DNA from: Lojkania enalia
Taxonomy: Eukaryota; Ascomycota; Dothideomycetes; Pleosporales
Assembly: GCA_010094045.1 (NCBI GenBank)
Contig: ML986597.1
Location: 261,281-325,280, forward strand
DNA length: 64,000 nt
Reading direction: 5' to 3'
The translations under genes and the position numbers were made by a program. Below the pieces are notes generated by a model. It did no database searches. It worked only from the letters and a program-made list of their open reading frames with translations, and had not been told where the DNA came from. Shown piece after piece: positions 49,077 to 61,868 of the stretch (within the stretch, counting starts at the first letter, position 1; each line of letters opens with the position of its first letter).

Positions 49077-50640
49077 ATTCCTTTAATATATAAATATAGA
49101 GGATATAGATTAATTTACTATATTCTTATATATCTAGTAGAGTAAAAAGTACGTTTACCTAATATATATAAAAAAACAAAGTTCTATAATAGTTAAATAA
49201 GTATAGTAATCTTATAGTAGAGGTAAATAAAAGAGTAGAATAGATATCTAGAGGGCTTTATAACTATAAAATATTTAAATAATAATAAGTTATAGAAATA
49301 TAAACTATATAATATAGTCTATTATATTCTAAATAGAACTAATAGTTTTATAGTAGTTCTTTTTTAGTTTTATTACTCTATATAACCTGTATAATTTTCT
49401 TATAATTTTACTATTATATTTATAGGGAAATATTCTTTTACTTTTATTTACCTTAGTATTTTATAATAATACTACTAGTAGAGGAAGAGAGTTTCCCTCT
49501 TAATAAGCTACTAATAAAACTAAGTATAATAGTTATAAAAGAAATATCGACTTTTAGTAATTTAGTAGTATTATAAAATATATTAGATATCTAGAGGGAC
49601 TTAGTAAATACTAGTTTTTCTTAGTAGCTAAAGAAGTAATCTATTAGTATTCTCTTAGCTATTTTTAATAAAATAGATAATAAGTTATAGTTTATATAGG
49701 ATTATATATATAGTAAATATAAAATAATAGAATATATTTTATCTAGTTAACTTTATATAGAACTAATATCTACTAGTATTTTAATTACTTATTATATTTC
49801 TTTAGAAGAAATATATTAGTAGCTAATTTAGGAGAGTAAAACCTCCTCTAAAAAATATAGATAAGAAGATTATAATATATATAATTAGAATAAAAATAAT
49901 AATATTTAAGTTTATCTACTTTAATTATATTTATTAGTAAAGATATAAAAATATATATAATATAAAAATATATAAAAAAATTCTATATTTAATATATAAC
50001 TAAAAGTAAATATATAAAATTAGTAAATATAAGTATAACTATAAGCTAGTAAGTAGGTATAAATAGTATATAATAAAATAGTATATATTTATTTAGAATA
50101 GTTAAAAAGAATAGTAATATTAAATATATTAGATAAGAATTATAGATAGATTAATAGTTATTTTAGATTTAAGGGGGTATATCTTCTAAATTAAAATAAC
50201 TAGTAGATAGAAGTAACTAATATTATAGAAGAGATTATAGATTAGAATAGATAGATATAGTTATAGTTAAGTTATTATAGGATATAAAGAAGATAATAAA
50301 GAAAATAAAAAGAGAGTTATTATAATATATATATACTAATAATAAAGAATTATAGAATTTATAATTCTACTAATTTCTATAAAATTCTTAGAAAACTATA
50401 TAGTTATTAATAAGAAAAGTTATTAGAAGATTATATTAGAATTTCTCTAGAAATACTTAGGAGGTTATAATAGAAAAGAAATTCTTAGAAGACTATATTA
50501 ATAAGAGAAAAAAATCTTAGAAAACTATAGTAGATTATATAAATAAAAGAAGTAGTAGAGTAGGATAGAATAGATAGCTACTAGAGGAAGTTAAATAGTA
50601 ATCTAGTTTTAGTATACTAAATATATAATAGTATCTTATA
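49077..50640. repeat. Tandem-G unit 2 (1564 bp)
   Basis: Starts ATTCCTTTAATATATAAA and ends before the same motif at 50641. It aligns with unit 1 through the first 550 bp and again near its end, where a TTCTTAGAAGACTATAT-like motif is repeated several times (about 50380-50530). No ORF or known domain. Confidence 0.75.
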
Positions 50641-51462
50641 ATTCTTTAGTATATAAATCTAAAATATATAGAGTATTTTATTATATAGTTATATATAGTA
50701 GAGTATATAATATATATTATTAGTTATATTTAGAGTAATTAGAAAGAGTATAGTAGTTAAATAAATAGAGTAGATAAGTACTAAAAGTAAGTAAAAGAAC
50801 TAGATAGATATTTTAAAAACTTTAAAATAGAAATTATCTAAATAGTAATAAATTATAGATATATAAACTATATAATATAGTTCTTTAGATTCTAAAAGAG
50901 ATTAATAATAATAGAATAGTTCTTTTTCTTAGTTTTATTACTTTATATAGCCTTTAGAATTCTTTTATAATTTTTATACTATATTCGTAGAGAAATATTC
51001 TTTATTATCTTTTATTATTTTATAGTATTTTATATATTTAACTCTTAGAAAGAGTTTATATTATAGTATAGTAGTAGAATTTTTAGGGGATTCTATAATA
51101 GGCTTAAATAAGACTTATATATCTATTTAAAAGAGGATACTAGATAGTTAGATTAATTATTCTTATAAAATATAGTATCTAGAAAAATATAGTATTATTT
51201 CTTCTATATATATTCTTATATATATTTTATATAAGAATAGTAAAAAGTTAAAAGTATATTAGAGATTCTATATTAAAAAATATATTAGATTAATATAGTA
51301 TATTAAAAAAGAAGTATTTCTATTATTATTTAGTACCTTAGTAAATATTATAGTTAAGTTAAATAAAGTAAAAAGTAAGAGATATTAAGATTTAAAATAA
51401 TATATTATACTAATATATATATAGTTAATATATATTATTAGTAGAATTATAGAAATATATAG
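50641..51462. repeat. Tandem-G unit 3, cut by Gypsy-A4
   Basis: Starts ATTCTTTAGTATATAAAT. It is the most divergent unit but keeps the order TATAAACTATATAATATAG, then the TTTTTCTTAGTTTTATTAC block. About 820 bp remain before the A4 LTR at 51463. No gene seen. Confidence 0.65.
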
Positions 51463-51741
51463 TATAATAGTATAGGTAAGATAATAGGTCTAAATATAGT
51501 ACAAATCTACTTAGAAGTATATAAGAGTATATAGGAGTTCAGGAACCTAGAAATTCTATTAACACCTATAGGTCTTATATAAAAGGATATAAAAGAACTA
51601 CTAAACTACTTATAAGGGAGTATATAACTATATATAAAAGGGAAAAGAGGCGGAGCTAAGGGTAGAATAAGATAAGTAAAAAGCTTTAAGATAAGATTAT
51701 ATATAAAGCTTTTCGTAGAATAATTTCTTCGTATTATTATA
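51463..51741 (+). repeat. Gypsy-A4 3' LTR (279 bp)
   Basis: TATAATAGTATAGG to CGTATTATTATA, the same length as the other complete copies but more AT-rich. Followed by CTACCCCCCTTTTTA, the complement of the polypurine tract. Oriented for minus-strand coding. Confidence 0.92.
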
Positions 51742-52817
51742 CTACCCCCCTTTTTATAAGCTAATAGTTCCTATTTATACTAGTTTAAGAGGGAATTAGA
51801 GCTATTATAGATAGGTTCTAGTATAAAGAAATTTCTTTAAGAAGGTATTTATTAGTAAAAACTAATATATATAGTTACCTATAAAGATATATTTATATAT
51901 TAATATAATATTAAGTAAGGTTTTTATAGTAAGTATAATTAACCTATATATTAGCTAGTAACTACTATTATAATAGTTTATTAATATTGTAATTTTATTG
52001 TATATTATAATAAGCATTTACTAGCCTTAATATATTATTAGATTATTATTAACTAAGCTTTCTTAACTAAATAACAACTTCTACTATATATATATTATTA
52101 TATATCTATAGAACTATTAATTATTAAAATATTACTAATACTTTATAGAAAAAAATTTAATTAATATACTATTCTACCTATCTTCTAGAGCCTCTTTAAA
52201 AGCCTTCTAAATTATCTACTTTTAGGCTATATACGTACTCGCCTATAAGTAGTATATAATATTTACCTTTTAATCCTTAAAATTAAAAAAATATAAGTAT
52301 TATACCTTATAAAATAAAAAGTATAATCTTATATAAATTGTATCTAATACTAGTAGAATATTTACTACTAATGTACTTATAGATCCCCTCCTACTATAAA
52401 AAGAAGTTTCTAGTCCTCCGGGGCTATCTTAAACTATAAATAGTAGTCTAATATATAGAGGATAAGAAGGATAAAAAGGTAGTCTTTAAAGCTATTTTAG
52501 AGTCTACTTATAGTCTAGCGTTTATAACCTAGATTGTAAAGAATTAGAAAGCTAACCTTTTTAAGGCTAATATCTAGATAGCTTTATTCTACTAGAGTAC
52601 TAAATTACTCTGTTAGGTTTTAGCTCTAAAAGTTCTAATATCTAGCTTTTAAACTAATATTATAACGCTCTTAAGCGGTTAAAAATAAGATAGAAAAGGT
52701 TTAAGAGAAGTCTAGAAGGAAGAAAGAAGAAGAAGAGTAAAGAAGAAAAGAATTAGAAAGGTATCTAATAACCTACTATTAGACCCTCTAGATTTTATAG
52801 AGGAGTAAATTTAGGCC
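51742..52817 (-). mobile_element. Gypsy-A4 3' interior, cut by Hel-C-a
   Basis: Colinear with A1 7096-8166 apart from about 5 bp of indels near the LTR. It holds the antisense frame (52296-52682) and the end of pol. At 52817 the match to A1/A3 stops and a Hel-C 5' repeat begins. It is the most AT-shifted of the four copies. Confidence 0.85.
52296..52682 (+). pseudogene. Gypsy-A antisense ORF (copy A4)
   Basis: The same frame as 7645-8031, 18393-18779 and 27769-28155, again 384 bp from the shared AGT codon to TAA and exactly 135 bp from TAA to the GGCC marker in pol. It carries the most RIP stops of the four, all TAG/TAA. Indels between this copy and A1 lie outside the frame. Confidence 0.58.
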
Positions 52818-53120
52818 TATTTAATATAAAGCGACGAATTAGGCCCGATTTATAATAGATTAGGTATAGTACTATAACGCTATACCTAAAATAGGTTGTT
52901 AAAAAGGGGCGATTTGTCTAACTATTACCCCCCCAATTTATTTACAACTAGTACTCTAACCGTAATACTTTATATATAAAAACTATTTAGTAGAGTCTAT
53001 TTATTCTACTTATAATACTATATTATTACACCCGTACTAGTATAGGGCTATAATAAAGTTAGAAGGATATAGTTCTACTAGAATATACAGACGCTTAAAC
53101 TAAGAGTGTAATATCTATTC
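52818..53120 (+). repeat. Hel-C 5' repeat unit 1 (303 bp, internally deleted)
   Basis: Starts TATTTAATATAAAGCG directly after Gypsy-A4. It matches units 2 and 3 but lacks about 80 bp near its end. It contains the inverted motif TAGTACTATAACGCTATA (near 52865-52885) shared by all units. Confidence 0.85.
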
Positions 53121-53503
53121 TATCTAATATAAGGCGATAAATCGGGCCCGATTTATAATAGATTAGGTATAGTACTATAGTACTATACCTAAAATAGGTT
53201 GTTAAAAGAGGGTAATTTATCTAACTATTACCCCCCTAATTTATTTATAACTAATATTCTAACTGTAATACTTTATATATAAAAATTATTTAGTAGAATC
53301 TATTTATTCTACTTATAATACTATATTATTATACCCGTACTAGTATAAGACTATAATAAAGCTAGAAGGATATAGTTCTACTAAAATATATAGATACTCA
53401 AACTAAGGGCGTAATATTATATCTATAGTAGGAAGACCCGTATATAAGTAAATAGAATAGTACTATTATTAGAGGATATTAAAAACTATCTCTACTATCT
53501 ATC
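53121..53503 (+). repeat. Hel-C 5' repeat unit 2 (383 bp)
   Basis: Starts TATCTAATATAAGG and ends CTACTATCTATC. It is repeated directly at 53504 with identical length. The first 301 bp alone look LTR-like, but because the next 82 bp also repeat, a 383-bp tandem unit is the simpler description. Confidence 0.88.
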
Positions 53504-53886
53504 TATCTAATATAAGGTGACGAATTAAGCCTGATTCGTGATAGATTAGATATAGTACTATAATACTATACCTAAAATAGGTTGTTAAAAAGAGGTAATT
53601 TGTCTAACTATTACCCCCCTAATTTATTTACAACTAATACTCTAACCGTAATACTTTATATATAAAAACTATTTAGTAGAGTCTATTTATTCTACTTATA
53701 ATACTATATTATCGTACCTATACTAGTATAGAGCTATAATAAGGCTAGAAGGATATAGTTCTACTAAGATATATAGACGCTCGAACCGAGGGCGTAATAC
53801 TATATCTATAGTAGAAAGACCTATATATAAGTAAGTAGAATAGTACTATTACTAGAGGATATTAAAAACTATCTCTACTATCTACC
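53504..53886 (+). repeat. Hel-C 5' repeat unit 3 (383 bp)
   Basis: Starts TATCTAATATAAGG and is followed at 53887 by the helicase leader. The same unit, once only, precedes Hel-C-b at 61869-62251. A CCCCCC run and a TAATACTTTATATATAAAA block are shared by all copies; the latter could be TATA-like. Confidence 0.88.
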
Positions 53887-55422
53887 TAAATACTATATTC
53901 TAATATATAAGGAATATATAACTACTATATTAAATATTAATATATATCTATAATACTATTATAGTATAATAATAGAGTAGAGGAGGGTAATTATTAAATA
54001 TACTTGTTAGTAGCTAATTAAACTAGTAAAGGATATTTAGCTGCCCGCACCGTTTAGGCAACTAATACTAGAATTAGAAAAGCTACTAAATAGGTTCTAG
54101 TATAAGTAATCTAAATACTATATTACTACTAATATTAACGCGCTATATATATATTTAAAAAAGAAGTATAAGTAGGTATAGAGAGGCGATAAAAATAGGC
54201 TCTATTAAAAAGTTAAAATATAGATATTCTTTTAGGCTAGCGGGCTATAGTAATATTTTATTATCGATATAAATAGTTATAACTATAAGCTAGCTATTTT
54301 CTATATAAAGGCTAATATTATATATAATTAGTTAGCTAGGTTTAAGCTTATAAAATAGAGGGAAGAAGAGAAAGTATAGGTTATAGATGTAGAGGTAGTA
54401 AAGACTGATAAAACTAGGTAGTTTAAGTAGATAGAGTAGTTAGAGTATCTAGCGAAGCAGAATCGAGTATATCTTATATATTAGATCTAGCTACCTAACT
54501 AAAGTAAGACGAAACTTTAGCAGGCGGTAAAGCTAGTTAAACTATTAGTTAAGTAGAGTATTAGAGGGTTATTATTACTTATATAAGAGATAAGATAGTA
54601 GTTTAGGAGCGCTTAGTAATATAAGATAGATAAGCATCTACTCACTTAACTATAGAACTCTAAGAGTTAAATAGTATATACTAGCTATATTATTAAGTTC
54701 GTCTACTACTTTCTCTATATTATTACTAATAAAGAAGTTTAGGCTATATAATTTAGCTATAGTAGTAATAGTAATAATAGTAATAATAATAGTATAGTAT
54801 TAGATAATAGTACAAGTTCTAGGTCTAGTAGAACTAAAAATAGTACTAATAGTAATAATAATAGTAATAGTAGCTTCTATTATAAGTACTATAAGAAGAA
54901 AGAAATAGATTAGATAGAAGACGCACGCGAGCTATTCTATTAGTAAAGTAAATAGAAGAAACTAATAATAGTATTATAAATTATATTAGATAAGAATAGT
55001 AAAAATACTTAGTTTAAGGTACTACTAGATATACTTATATTATTCATTTTTTAATTAATAGACGATCAGCTATTTAGTAGTAAGCTTATCTATTTTCTTA
55101 CTATATTAGGGATTAATACTAAAATAGACTACTTATATATAGTAAAGAACTACTTATATATACTAGCTAGTATAGTATATTATATACGCATACTAGGTAT
55201 AAAGAAGCTACTTCTAGTAGTAGAGTATAATAAGTAGACGGATAAGAACTAGAAGTATTTTCTACTTATATAGTAGAAGTTTCTAGCTAATAGATTATTT
55301 AGTCTAATAAATAAAATAATTAGCTTACTAGCGTATAAAAAGTTTATTATACTAACAGCTAGTAATTTAGATAATACTTACTAGTTAAAGAATAAGAAGA
55401 TGTTCTATTTTAATAGCTAGCT
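53887..55422 (+). pseudogene. Hel-C-a: helicase N-terminal fragment
   Basis: Leader followed by the N-terminal part of the Hel-C frame, up to the start of the recombinase-like domain. It aligns with C-b 62252-63787 and, from 54096, with C-c 39477-40803, all with zero length difference. The Asn/Ser linker is at about 54750-54880. It is cut at 55422 by the LTR end of Gypsy-E, so the helicase core is absent here. Fewer stops than C-c. Confidence 0.82.
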
Positions 55423-56160
55423 TATAACAGCCTCTAATTAGCCCGGTATAGGGTAGAGTAATAACTAAAAGTAATTACGTATTATAAGATATATTATTCT
55501 TATAGGCTTATAATAGAAATATATAAGTAGAATATATAAAAGATATTTAAGTTAACTATAAAGAGCTATAAAAATTAGAGTTGTAAGGTTGTTAAATATA
55601 ATTTAGTTCCCTTATTATTTCTTCTTACTTAATTACTTAATTAACTAAGCAACTAAGTATATTTAGTTATTTAGTTAACTAAGCTATTAAACGCGTTATA
55701 TATCTTATATTAGCCTTATTTTTCTAGCTATATAGAGTTCTAGATCTTAATTAAGTCTAGTACGGGGGTTCCTATAGAGACGTCTATAATACTATCTTCC
55801 CCTTCTAAACTTTTAGCCTAAGAGTTTTCCCGTTTTAAACTAGTATATAGTAGGGTTAATATACTATTTTTGCTAAGACTATATATATTCTTAATACCTC
55901 TCCTTTATTATTTAACTCTAAGTAGATACTATTATACTAATTATATAAACTATTTAGGTAAAACAATTATACCTTATTTCTAGTATTTCTATAAGAGGTT
56001 AACTTATAAGGTAGATAAAAAGGAGATACCTAAAAAGTTATATTATTTAAAGTATCTTTATACTAGTATATATTTATTATATAATATAGATTATAATACT
56101 TAGATTATTTATATATTACGGTTCTATAATACTAGTTTATTCTTAATTCTTCCTAGTAGT
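55423..56160 (-). repeat. Gypsy-E 3' terminal region, includes 3' LTR
   Basis: Begins TATAACAGCC, the RIP form of TGTAACAGCC, exactly where Hel-C-a stops. For the minus-strand Gypsy-E this is the 3' LTR end. The inner LTR limit cannot be fixed because no second LTR is in the window. No gene seen in these 740 bp. Confidence 0.6.
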
Positions 56161-56179
56161 AAAATAGGATATTAAAGTT

Positions 56180-56420
56180 GCGAAGCTAGAGGAGAAGATC
56201 TATCTAGCTTAGGAGGAGTTAGAGTAACTTTTTAATAAGGTAGTAGTAGCTTATATAAAGATTTAGCGTCTTTATAAAATTTATAAATAAGTAAAGTATA
56301 GGTAAATAGAGGGTTATAAATATATATAGAAGTAGCTTAAGAAGGAAAAGAAGGTAGATTATAAAGTAGATCTTCTTCCTAAGGCAGAGTTGCCTCTTAT
56401 AATATAGCTAATATTATTTA
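56180..56420 (+). pseudogene. Gypsy-E antisense coiled-coil ORF
   Basis: Plus-strand frame opposite to Gypsy-E pol and near its 3' end. It reads AKLEEKIYLA, stop, EELE, stop, then a Lys/Arg/Glu-rich helix, then DYKVDLLPKAELP, with all stops TAG/TAA at likely Gln or Arg positions. Heptad-like Leu/Glu/Lys spacing suggests a coiled coil. I recall similar small coiled-coil frames as hypothetical proteins near fungal Gypsy LTRs, but cannot name a family. Its position mirrors the antisense frame of Gypsy-A, although the sequences do not look alike. Confidence 0.5.
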
Positions 56421-59400
56421 ATTCTACTACTCTATCTCTAAGTTTTCTTTATAAATTTAGGTTCTATAATATACCTATAATACTATAGGGCTAAAGTTTT
56501 CTTCTAGTTTTTAGGTATTATTTTATAGGTTTCTATATTTATCTATTTTTAACTATTTTATTAGATAGTACTATTTACTATTTTATATTTTATATCTTAT
56601 TATTTTCTTAACTTCTTATTTTTAGTCTTTTCTATACGCGTCTATATTATATACTACTAGTTTAGCGTCCTAAGGTGCTTTTTCTATAAGTACGATATAG
56701 AAGGTTAGGTAGATTTTTATAGTTGTAAGTAATTTAAGTTAATAGTTTATAGGTAATATTTATTCCTTAATTTTATATAGTCTAATTTTAATATAGTCTA
56801 GTTTACTACTTAGTTGTTTACTTTAAATGTTTTATTATAGTAGCTAAACTTTTTCTCTCTTCTTAAAATAAGGTAGTTGTTTATATTTCTTATTATAATA
56901 TTTCTTTATAGTATATTATAGAAACTAGAGATCTTTCTTTAGTAAGTCTTATATTTGTTAAATAATCTTAACTTGTTCTTATATTTAAGGTGCTTATAAT
57001 ACTACTTTAATTAGGGTATTATATATTTTTAGTTTATACCTATAGTTTACTATAAATAGTAATACTCTAGTTATACTATATATAATACTATTATACGCGA
57101 GTTATACTATTAGTAGTAGTATTATCTAATTATTTTATCTATAGTTAAGGTAATACTATAGATATTACTCTACTATTTAGTTTATTTATTCTATCTATCT
57201 ATCGATTTATAGGTAAAATACTATAAATATCTTATATTTAATTTCTAGTAAGTTTATAATTATTTACTAAAACTTTAAAGTAAACTTAGTATCTTAGTTT
57301 ATAATTATCTTCTAAAGTACCCTATATTATACAACAATCTATTTTAGGAAGATATTTACAATCTATTCTACTAATAATACTTTATTATAAAGAATAAAGT
57401 AGGTATATTTTATAAGTCTATCTATAATTATTATAATAGAGTTATATACTTCTCCCTTTAGGTAGTCTTTTAACTTTAGTAGCTTAATAATAAAGTCTAT
57501 AGTAACTTCTATCTATAATCTAGTTAGTATTTCTAGGTTTTATAATAGTCTATAGAGTATATATCTATTAGATTTATTCTATTAGTAGTCTATATATTCC
57601 TATAACGTATTCTTTATCTATTCTCTTACTTTAGGAAAGTAGAATCCTCTAAGAATTCGTTCTAGTATTTTTTCTATTCTTTAGTATCTATAGGTAGAAG
57701 TTTTATAGAATTGTCTAATAAATTCTTTTCTAACTTTAACTAGTATATAGATTTAATTATAGATATATAATAGTTTATCTATTTATTCTAGCTTTTATTC
57801 TTAGAGTTCTTTAGGTATTCTATCTATTACTAATCTAATTAGTATTATCTAGCTTACTTCTTTAATAATAGTTGTTATTACGAGCCTCAGATAATTTTAT
57901 ACTATACTTCTATCTTATTATTTTCTTAGTAGTATAGCTGTAGTTCCCTTTTCTTACTTATATTTTAGTAGTCTACTTATTACGTCTATTTATTAATTTT
58001 ATCTTCTACTAATATAGATAATCTTAAAGTTAAATGTAGCTAGTTCTTATAACTATCTAATCTATCTAGGGGTAAGAGTTTTAGTAGTAAGGAAGATAGT
58101 AAGATTTTTATAATTATAATAGACTTTAATTTACTATTTTATTTCTTATAGGTATACACGCTATTTTTTAAAGTATACTATAATAATTAGGAGTTCTTAG
58201 TTATATATATTATAATTTATCTCTACTAGTATAAGTTTTCGTAAATAGTATACTACTAGATATTATTTCCTATTATAGATTTATATAAGAATTCTAGCTA
58301 TTCTTATTTCTAATACGTTAGTTTCTATAAGAGCTTTCTTTTCTAGATTATAGAGTTTCAGTACTAGTTCTTACTAAAATTATTTCTTAACTTCTTAAAA
58401 GGCTTTTTCTTATTCGTTTCCCTATATAAAGGTAACATCTTTCTTTAATAGTTAAATTAGGGATATAGTTATATCGCTCTAATTATTAATAAAGGTTTAA
58501 TAGAAGTTATAAAATTCTATAAAGGATTAGATATCTTTAACTAATTTTAGAGTTAGTTAGTCTTTAATTACTACTAATTTATTTAAGTCTATTTATAGTT
58601 GTTCTAGTTTAATAATAAATCCTAAATAGTCTATTTATATAGTATAAAATTCGCATTTCCTTACTTTAAAATATAGTTTTACTACTTATAATACGCGTAA
58701 TACTTATTTAATATATTTCTTATATTTTTACTTTATTTTTAAGTATATAAGAATATCGTCTAAGTAGGCTATATAGAATTATCTAAGGTATAGTCTTAGT
58801 ACTTTATTAATTTGTTTTTAGAAAGTAGCTAGTATATTAGCAAGTCTAAATAGTATAACTAGATATTTAAAGAGTCTCTTTTTTATTCTAAATACTATTT
58901 TCTATTTATCTTCTTCTTTAATATAGATTTAATAGTATATATTCTAGATGTCTAATTTTATAAAGATAGTAGCTTCTCTTAATTAGTTTCTTAAATTATA
59001 AATAAATAGTAAGAGATATTAATTCTTAATTATAATATTATTAAGGGTATAATAATTAATATATATTTATAGGTTAGTTATTTCTTTCTTATCTATAAAG
59101 AGTATAGAGTATACTACTAGTAAGTTTAATTCTCTAATTATTCCTTTCTTTAGGTATTCATCTATATATTATTCTAGAGCCTCTATTTTCCTTAGTATTA
59201 GGCTATATATTAGTCTATATCTAGGTTCTTTTCTTAGTTATAGTTTAATTTTATAATCATATTCTCTATATTTAGATAGATATTATAGTAGTTCTTAAAG
59301 TTATTTTATTAAATATTAGTATTCTTTAAATATACTATATAATATATTTTCTATTAAGAATAATTCTTTTACTATTTCTTTTACTATTACAGTAAGTTGT

Positions 59401-61868
59401 TCTTTAATTAGTTAGCTAGAGTTTTTAAGAATAATTCGTCCCGTTTACCAATTTATCTAAGAGTTTTCTTTTCTTAACTATAGGATTTCTAGAATAATAT
59501 TATAATTAGTAATCTCTATAATTTAGAATATTTATCCTTATTAGGTTGTTCCTAGAATTTTAAACTCTTCTAATTCTATAGTATATATAACTTTCTTCTA
59601 GAAATCTTTCCCTTCTATAGTTTAAATTATATAAAGTCATTCTAGTCATATTATAAGTATTCCTTTTCTAGTAATATAGTTGCTAGCTATAAAATTCTTT
59701 ATTACTCTACTATTAATAAGTATATATACTTTATAGCTATAGTACTATCTAGGTATTATAAGATAGTATTCTCCTATATTCCTATATAGCTAAGTTATTT
59801 TAGGCTAGTAGGCTATTACTTCTTTTATAGATATATATTTCGGATATTTCCGTTCTAGATATTTATACTATAGTCTTCTTCTAATATATACTTTAAGTAG
59901 TAAAGGTCTAGATTTAAGTACTATATAGTTTTAGATTTATTTAGTAACTTTCTATTCTATTATAGCTTCTTATTTTATAGAATTTCCTAGTACTTTATTT
60001 TTATTTAGTTGTCTTAGCTATATACCTATATTTTCCTTTCTTCCTTAGTAGGTCTTATACTGTTATTTAATATACAATATCTATACTATCTTAAAATATA
60101 TTAGATAGTATTAGTTTATATAGGGGTTATTATCTTCTCTAATCTAATAATCCTATTCTTATTTATATTATAATACTTTTAGTATCCAGTATTTTACTAG
60201 TACTTTACTTTATAAGAAGGTTACTACTTTCTATATTATATATATAACCTTATCTTAATCTATTATATTAAGGTACTTTTCTACTACTTTCGTAGTTTCT
60301 ATCTATTTTTAGAGGTATAAGAAGCAGATTTTCCTAGAGTAGATATTTTACTATTCTTTATAAACGTCGATAATATCTTATTCTAGTCTATTTTTATTAT
60401 AGAACTTTATAGGTAGTTCTTCTTATAAAATAGTTATAAAAGCTGAGGTTCTCTATTTATATTTAATTATTTTTTATTAGTATATAAAATATGCTCTAAG
60501 TACTAGTTTAGGTATTAGTATTCTAATAGTAGCTTCTTCTATTTATAATAGGGAATTTATTTCTTTATTCTCGTCTAATATTTTCTAAACTTCTTCTAGC
60601 TACCTTTTTATATATTCTTATATTACTATAAGTTGTATTTTCTTTTAAAGCTAATATCCTATAGCTTCTTTAAGTTATTAGTATATTTAATACTTGTCTT
60701 TATTATAGAAAGACTAATATAAAGTTCTGTATTCTATAGTTGCAGCTAGTTTTTCTTTATCTACTTCTTACGGTTTATCTTTTATAGGCTGGTTTTTCTT
60801 TTCTTTCTTTTTACTTCGATATTCCTTTACTATATATTCTAGTTTTTAACAATTATAATACTTAATATCTTTTTTCTAAGTCTTCTTTTCTTAAGTTACC
60901 TATAGTTTAGGCTTCTTTTCTCTAATAGTACTTAGATTTATAAGTCCGCCCGCATTAGCAGCCTTTACTAAAAAGTATATCTTTTAGTAGTATACTTACC
61001 TTTCCTTACTTTTAAACTAGTATAGTTTGTTATTAATTCTTTTTACTAGTTAAAAGTATAATACTAGATTCTATAGTTATTCTATATATATTATTACCCT
61101 TCTTATTTCTATTTTTAGTCTTCTACAGAACTTTACTATTATACTATAGTCGTTCTAAGCAACTTTATTTAAAAGCTGTTAAAAGCTTAATATATATAAG
61201 GTAATAGATTCTAATTAAACTAGGTTATAGAATCTATCTTCTACTATTTATACTTTATTAATATCTCTAAATACTAGTTTAAGTTTCTATTAGAAGTATA
61301 CTAAACTTATAAATATTACCTTAGTTTTACTCTTCTAATATTCTTCTACGTAGTTCTTAAAATCTATTAGAAGGGACTAGAACTAGTTAAATAGTTTACC
61401 TATTAAGTATACTTCTATAAATAGTACTTTCTTATTCTTATATTAAATAATATTAAGGTTAGCGTTAATATAGATTTTTACTACTACTAGAAATCTTTTA
61501 AGTTTAGACCTAGTTCTATTAAACTTATTAAAAAGTACTAGTTTAATTTATTATTAGTAATATATTATTAGTAGTACTCTTTTAACTTATTTAAGTTTTT
61601 AGATAATTCCTATAAGTCCTATCCCTTATTTACTATTAACTATTTTTTATATTTCTTTAAGACTTTCGAGAAGGCTATTTTAAATCTTCTTTAAGCTTCT
61701 TATCTATTTATCTACTAGAACTAGCTATTTCTATTATTATACTAATTTGTTCTATATTCTTATAAATATAGTTGTTATATCTACCTCTAAAAAGGTAGTT
61801 TTACTAGCTAATCCTAATATTCTACTTGTATAAGTTTCCTATATTACTTATTAAAAATATCTCTTTTC
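56421..61868 (-). pseudogene. Gypsy-E gag-pol, RIP-inactivated
   Basis: Minus strand. From right to left: gag (about 61800-60700) with a CCHC zinc-knuckle remnant at 60875-60815 (YYNC, stop, KLEY...EYR); protease/linker (about 60600-59700); reverse transcriptase with an intact AYLDDILIY motif at about 58775-58740; then RNase H and integrase (about 58300-57000). 56421-56700 is likely the 3' end. It is cut on the right at 61868 by Hel-C-b, so the gag start and 5' LTR lie beyond the window or are lost. Many stops. Confidence 0.8.

Noticed and set aside
46071..49340. Taking the repeated blocks at 46071-46340 and 49077-49340 as LTRs of an element carrying the Pogo-3 transposase
   Set aside because: The similarity continues far beyond 270 bp and recurs a third time at 50641, and Pogo-3 has its own inverted ends and TA duplication. 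A tandem array with an insertion fits better.
53121..53804. Reading the two complete 301-bp blocks (53121-53421, 53504-53804) as the LTR pair of a small retrotransposon
   Set aside because: The 82 bp after the first block are also repeated after the second, so the true unit is 383 bp and there is no element between them.
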